A stretch of DNA of 5,830 bases from Campylobacteraceae bacterium (GTDB lineage: Bacteria > Campylobacterota > Campylobacteria > Campylobacterales > Sulfurovaceae): positions 1 through 5,830 of the forward strand of contig JALVWV010000321.1 of NCBI GenBank assembly GCA_027023145.1, given 5' to 3'. Of the stretch, positions 3,924 to 5,830 are shown piece by piece. Position numbers and translations under genes: made by a program. The notes beneath the pieces are model-generated. The model was given only the letters and a program-made list of their open reading frames with translations, had not been told where the DNA came from and searched no databases. The number at the start of each line of letters is the position of its first letter. The stretch's first letter is position 1.

Positions 3924-4751
3924 TTACAAAAGGTCCTTTTTCCGAAACGCAGTGTACCCCAAAAAAGCAAACAGGATACCAACAATAATCGGATACACGA
4001 CGGAATAAACCATCAACCATACCGAACCCAGGGTGTCGAGCAGATAGTAGGCGACTGGGCCGATGACGGTGAGCTCGGGGTCGAAGAGGGTGATCGCGCC
4101 GATGCGGAACACTTCGATGGGGTTGAGCATCGCAAGAGTAACAATGACATTGTCGTCGAGGCGGTTCTGGAGCATGAGACCCATGAGGGCGATGTCGATA
4201 AACGCCAGCAGGGTGATCCAGATCACAAATGCCCCGCCGAGTGCGATGTCGCTGGACTTGACGATCGTCGAGAGCCAAAAGGCAATCCCAAGGAAGACAA
4301 AACTCATCGACACCAACAGCAGGCTGTAGAGCCCGATCATCCGCCATGGCATATCACCGCCGTGCACCAGTCCAAACACCACACCGAGCAACAGTGCAAA
4401 AAAGACCGGAGTAAATACAGTGATGAAGCGGCCGAGCATCTTGCCCCAGTAATAATCCCGCAGGCTGACGGGGAAGGAGAGCATGTACTCGAGGACATTG
4501 GACTCCCGGTCACCCGAGATCGACTTGACCGTGGTGATGAGGATAAAGATCGGCAGGATAATGATGGTCACCTGGATAAAGATCAGCATCATCCGGCTGA
4601 GCCCAGTAAAACCCATCACCACCGAGTCGGAAACCCCGGTGATAAAGAAAAGCCCCATCAAGCCACCGAAGACCACTGCATAGACATAAAACCACTTCGA
4701 GCGGAGGGATTCGCGGATATCGAGGTAGGCGATTAAAAAAAGATTTTTCAT
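3924..4751 (-). CDS. nosY: NosY, ABC permease for nitrous oxide reductase maturation
   Basis: A 275-residue ABC-2 type membrane subunit. Hydrophobic segments lie at about residues 20-40, 54-75, 108-130, 137-162, 170-193 and 242-267, giving the six-helix layout of NosY. The cytoplasmic loop GDRESNVLEYMLSFPVSLRDYYWGK (about 80-104, the coupling region to the ATPase in this family) is well preserved, as is NPIEVFRIGAITLFDP (210-225). NosY pairs with NosF and the periplasmic NosD to build the Cu-Z cluster of NosZ. The ATG overlaps the nosL TGA by 4 nt, so translation is coupled. No separate ribosome site is required, although a GGGAGG-like element (ATTGGGAGGTACCTCC region, 4750-4765) lies nearby on the plus strand. 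The stop codon adjoins a heptamer repeat. The call rests on sequence pattern plus operon context. Confidence 0.92.
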   Translation of the reverse strand: MKNLFLIAYLDIRESLRSKWFYVYAVVFGGLMGLFFITGVSDSVVMGFTGLSRMMLIFIQVTIIILPIFILITTVKSISGDRESNVLEYMLSFPVSLRDYYWGKMLGRFITVFTPVFFALLLGVVFGLVHGGDMPWRMIGLYSLLLVSMSFVFLGIAFWLSTIVKSSDIALGGAFVIWITLLAFIDIALMGLMLQNRLDDNVIVTLAMLNPIEVFRIGAITLFDPELTVIGPVAYYLLDTLGSVWLMVYSVVYPIIVGILFAFLGYTAFRKKDLL

Positions 4752-5245
4752 TGGGAGGTACCTCCTGCCTGCTCCTGTTTGAGCTTTTGTTGATTAAGTT
4801 TTTCGACCGTATGAATGGTGTCGATCGCATACTTTAAATCGTGCGCCTGATGCCCTGCCGGGAAAGTTTGCTCCGTAAAGGCCGCAAATCCATACGCCAT
4901 CGGAGTGATCGAATCGTCGGTATATTTGGCCGTACGGGCATCGATCCATTTGCCGGTCTTGGCATCGGTGATCCAAATTTTGGCCTGATCTTTCCATGGG
5001 ATATGCTCTTCGTCAAACCACAGCACGGCACAGCCGATGTCGTCAAACCGGTACACTTTGCCCGTCGCAGGGTTGATCACCTCGACGGCGTATTTCCGCT
5101 CGCTGATCGCCATTTTGCACCGTTCGCACATATCACGATCCCAGTGCATGGTGACGGCGGCTCCGTCGGTACTTTTTTTGCTGCACCCATTGATGCTCAG
5201 CATGAGAACAAACGCCAAAGAAGCGAGGAGACTAAAGACGCGCAT
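4748..5245 (-). CDS. nosL: NosL, copper-chaperone lipoprotein for NosZ
   Basis: A 165-residue protein with a lipoprotein signal: hydrophobic residues 3-18 and lipobox SINGC with Cys 21. After export it should be lipid-anchored and face the periplasm. The NosL signature follows: MCERCKMAI (Cys 40, Cys 43, Met 45), INPATGKVYRFDDIGCAVLWF (a 21-residue block around 57-77, with another Cys), then IWITDAKTGKWIDA and TPMAYGFAAF toward the end. NosL binds Cu(I) and supplies it for the Cu-Z centre of nitrous oxide reductase. The gene starts inside the end of nosF (14-nt overlap) and shares ATGA with nosY, so the three are one translationally coupled unit. The lysine/glutamine-rich tail (about 150-165) is not conserved and looks disordered. 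Confidence 0.95.
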   Translation of the reverse strand: MRVFSLLASLAFVLMLSINGCSKKSTDGAAVTMHWDRDMCERCKMAISERKYAVEVINPATGKVYRFDDIGCAVLWFDEEHIPWKDQAKIWITDAKTGKWIDARTAKYTDDSITPMAYGFAAFTEQTFPAGHQAHDLKYAIDTIHTVEKLNQQKLKQEQAGGTSQ

Positions 5246-5830
5246 CGTTTACGACCTTCCCAAGATCCATGGTGATCTCCCGATTGACCAGTGCCTCGAT
5301 CTCATCGAGCCGGTGGGTGATAAACAGCGTCGCCGTCTGCGGGTCGATCTCTGTCAACAGCTGATAAAACTGCTCCCTCCCTTTGGGGTCGAGGTTGGCG
5401 GTAGGTTCATCAAAGACCAGCAGATCACTTTTTTTCGAAAGCGCAATGGCGATGAGGAGCTTCTGCTTCATCCCGCCGCTGAGTTTGAAAAAAGGCTTCC
5501 TCAAATGCCCCCGCACGTCCAGATCCATCCGAGCCGCTTCGGCGATGATCGCTTCACGCTCCGTCCCGCTGCTGCGTTCGACGAAGCGGAGCAACTCATC
5601 GAGACTCAAACGCACTGGCGGGGGAGTCTGGGGAATGAAACTGACGTTTTCAAGCACCTTGACCCGCTCTCTCATCGGGTCGAAGCCTCCGACACGGATG
5701 GAGCCACTCTCAATCCGATAAAAGCCGAGCATTGCCCGCACCAGTGTCGTTTTGCCAGCACCGTTGGGCCCCATCATCGCAATGCGGTCTCCGGCTTCGA
5801 TAGTGATGTTCACCTCATCGAGTACCCGGG
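5232..5830 (-). CDS. nosF: NosF, ABC-transporter ATPase of the NosDFY complex, 5' end cut by window edge
   Basis: The frame is open from the right edge to a TAG at 5232-5234, 198 codons visible. It shows all ABC ATPase motifs in order: Walker A GPNGAGKTT (nt 5771-5745), Q-loop IPQTPP, signature LSGGMKQK (from nt 5483), Walker B LLVFDEPT with D-loop NLDPKG (nt 5423 onward), and the switch His in FITHRLDEIE. NosF hydrolyses ATP to drive NosY and, through it, NosD during copper-site assembly of NosZ; it is cytoplasmic. The GTG at 5813 is not taken as the start because the preceding codons (RVLDEV) read as the usual strand before Walker A, so the true start lies beyond the window. The ATPase call is certain. 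The NosF identity comes from the adjoining nosL and nosY. Confidence 0.93.
   Translation of the reverse strand, partial: RVLDEVNITIEAGDRIAMMGPNGAGKTTLVRAMLGFYRIESGSIRVGGFDPMRERVKVLENVSFIPQTPPPVRLSLDELLRFVERSSGTEREAIIAEAARMDLDVRGHLRKPFFKLSGGMKQKLLIAIALSKKSDLLVFDEPTANLDPKGREQFYQLLTEIDPQTATLFITHRLDEIEALVNREITMDLGKVVNDARL

Noticed and set aside
3919..4347. 142-codon minus-strand frame overlapping nosY
   Set aside because: It is a frame-shifted shadow of nosY; its His/Arg/Pro-rich translation lacks domain features.
4841..5275. 144-codon plus-strand frame opposite nosL
   Set aside because: It is antisense to a well-conserved NosL and has no independent signal.

Overview
This 5.8-kb window looks like chromosomal DNA of a denitrifying Campylobacterota (Epsilonproteobacteria) member. 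The evidence is the gene set: nosF-nosL-nosY order with a second NosL-like gene behind it, a CetB-like stand-alone PAS protein, and TATAAT -10 boxes mostly without a -35. Coding DNA here is GC-rich for that phylum, so a Nitratifractor/Sulfurovum-like relative is more plausible than Sulfurimonas or Campylobacter. This placement is inference and the species is not identified.

Layout from left to right. A partial gene for an exported MsrA-type methionine sulfoxide reductase runs leftward off the left edge (1-376, minus). Divergent from it, a DUF808/YedI-type inner-membrane protein (613-1482, plus) ends inside a tandem heptamer repeat. Next comes a compact, AT-richer type II toxin-antitoxin pair (ribbon-helix-helix antitoxin plus RelE/ParE toxin, 1778-2284) with its own textbook promoter. 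It is bracketed by direct copies of a 33-bp palindromic repeat and a following 23-bp repeat. A palindrome-dense intergenic zone (2285-2539) leads to three blocks on the minus strand: a CetB-like PAS protein (2540-3061), a divergent NosL-like exported protein (3285-3806), and the tail of a nitrous oxide reductase maturation operon (nosY 3924-4751, nosL 4748-5245, nosF 5232 to the right edge).

The nos genes work together. NosF (ATPase) and NosY (permease) form an ABC transporter acting with NosD, and NosL is the outward-facing lipoprotein that delivers Cu(I), all for assembly of the copper centres of periplasmic NosZ. The three frames overlap by 14 and 4 nt, which indicates translational coupling. 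NosZ, NosD and the electron-donor genes would lie to the right, outside the window.

The most unusual feature is the non-coding DNA. Nearly every intergenic gap is filled with perfect or near-perfect short palindromes with 2-4 nt centres. Some of them recur on both sides of a gene: the TA pair, and the PAS gene. A heptamer family (T/G)AGGA(A/G)T sits at the stop codons of two unrelated genes. I see no transposase, integrase, CRISPR array, rRNA or tRNA, and no gene-free stretch longer than 300 bases.
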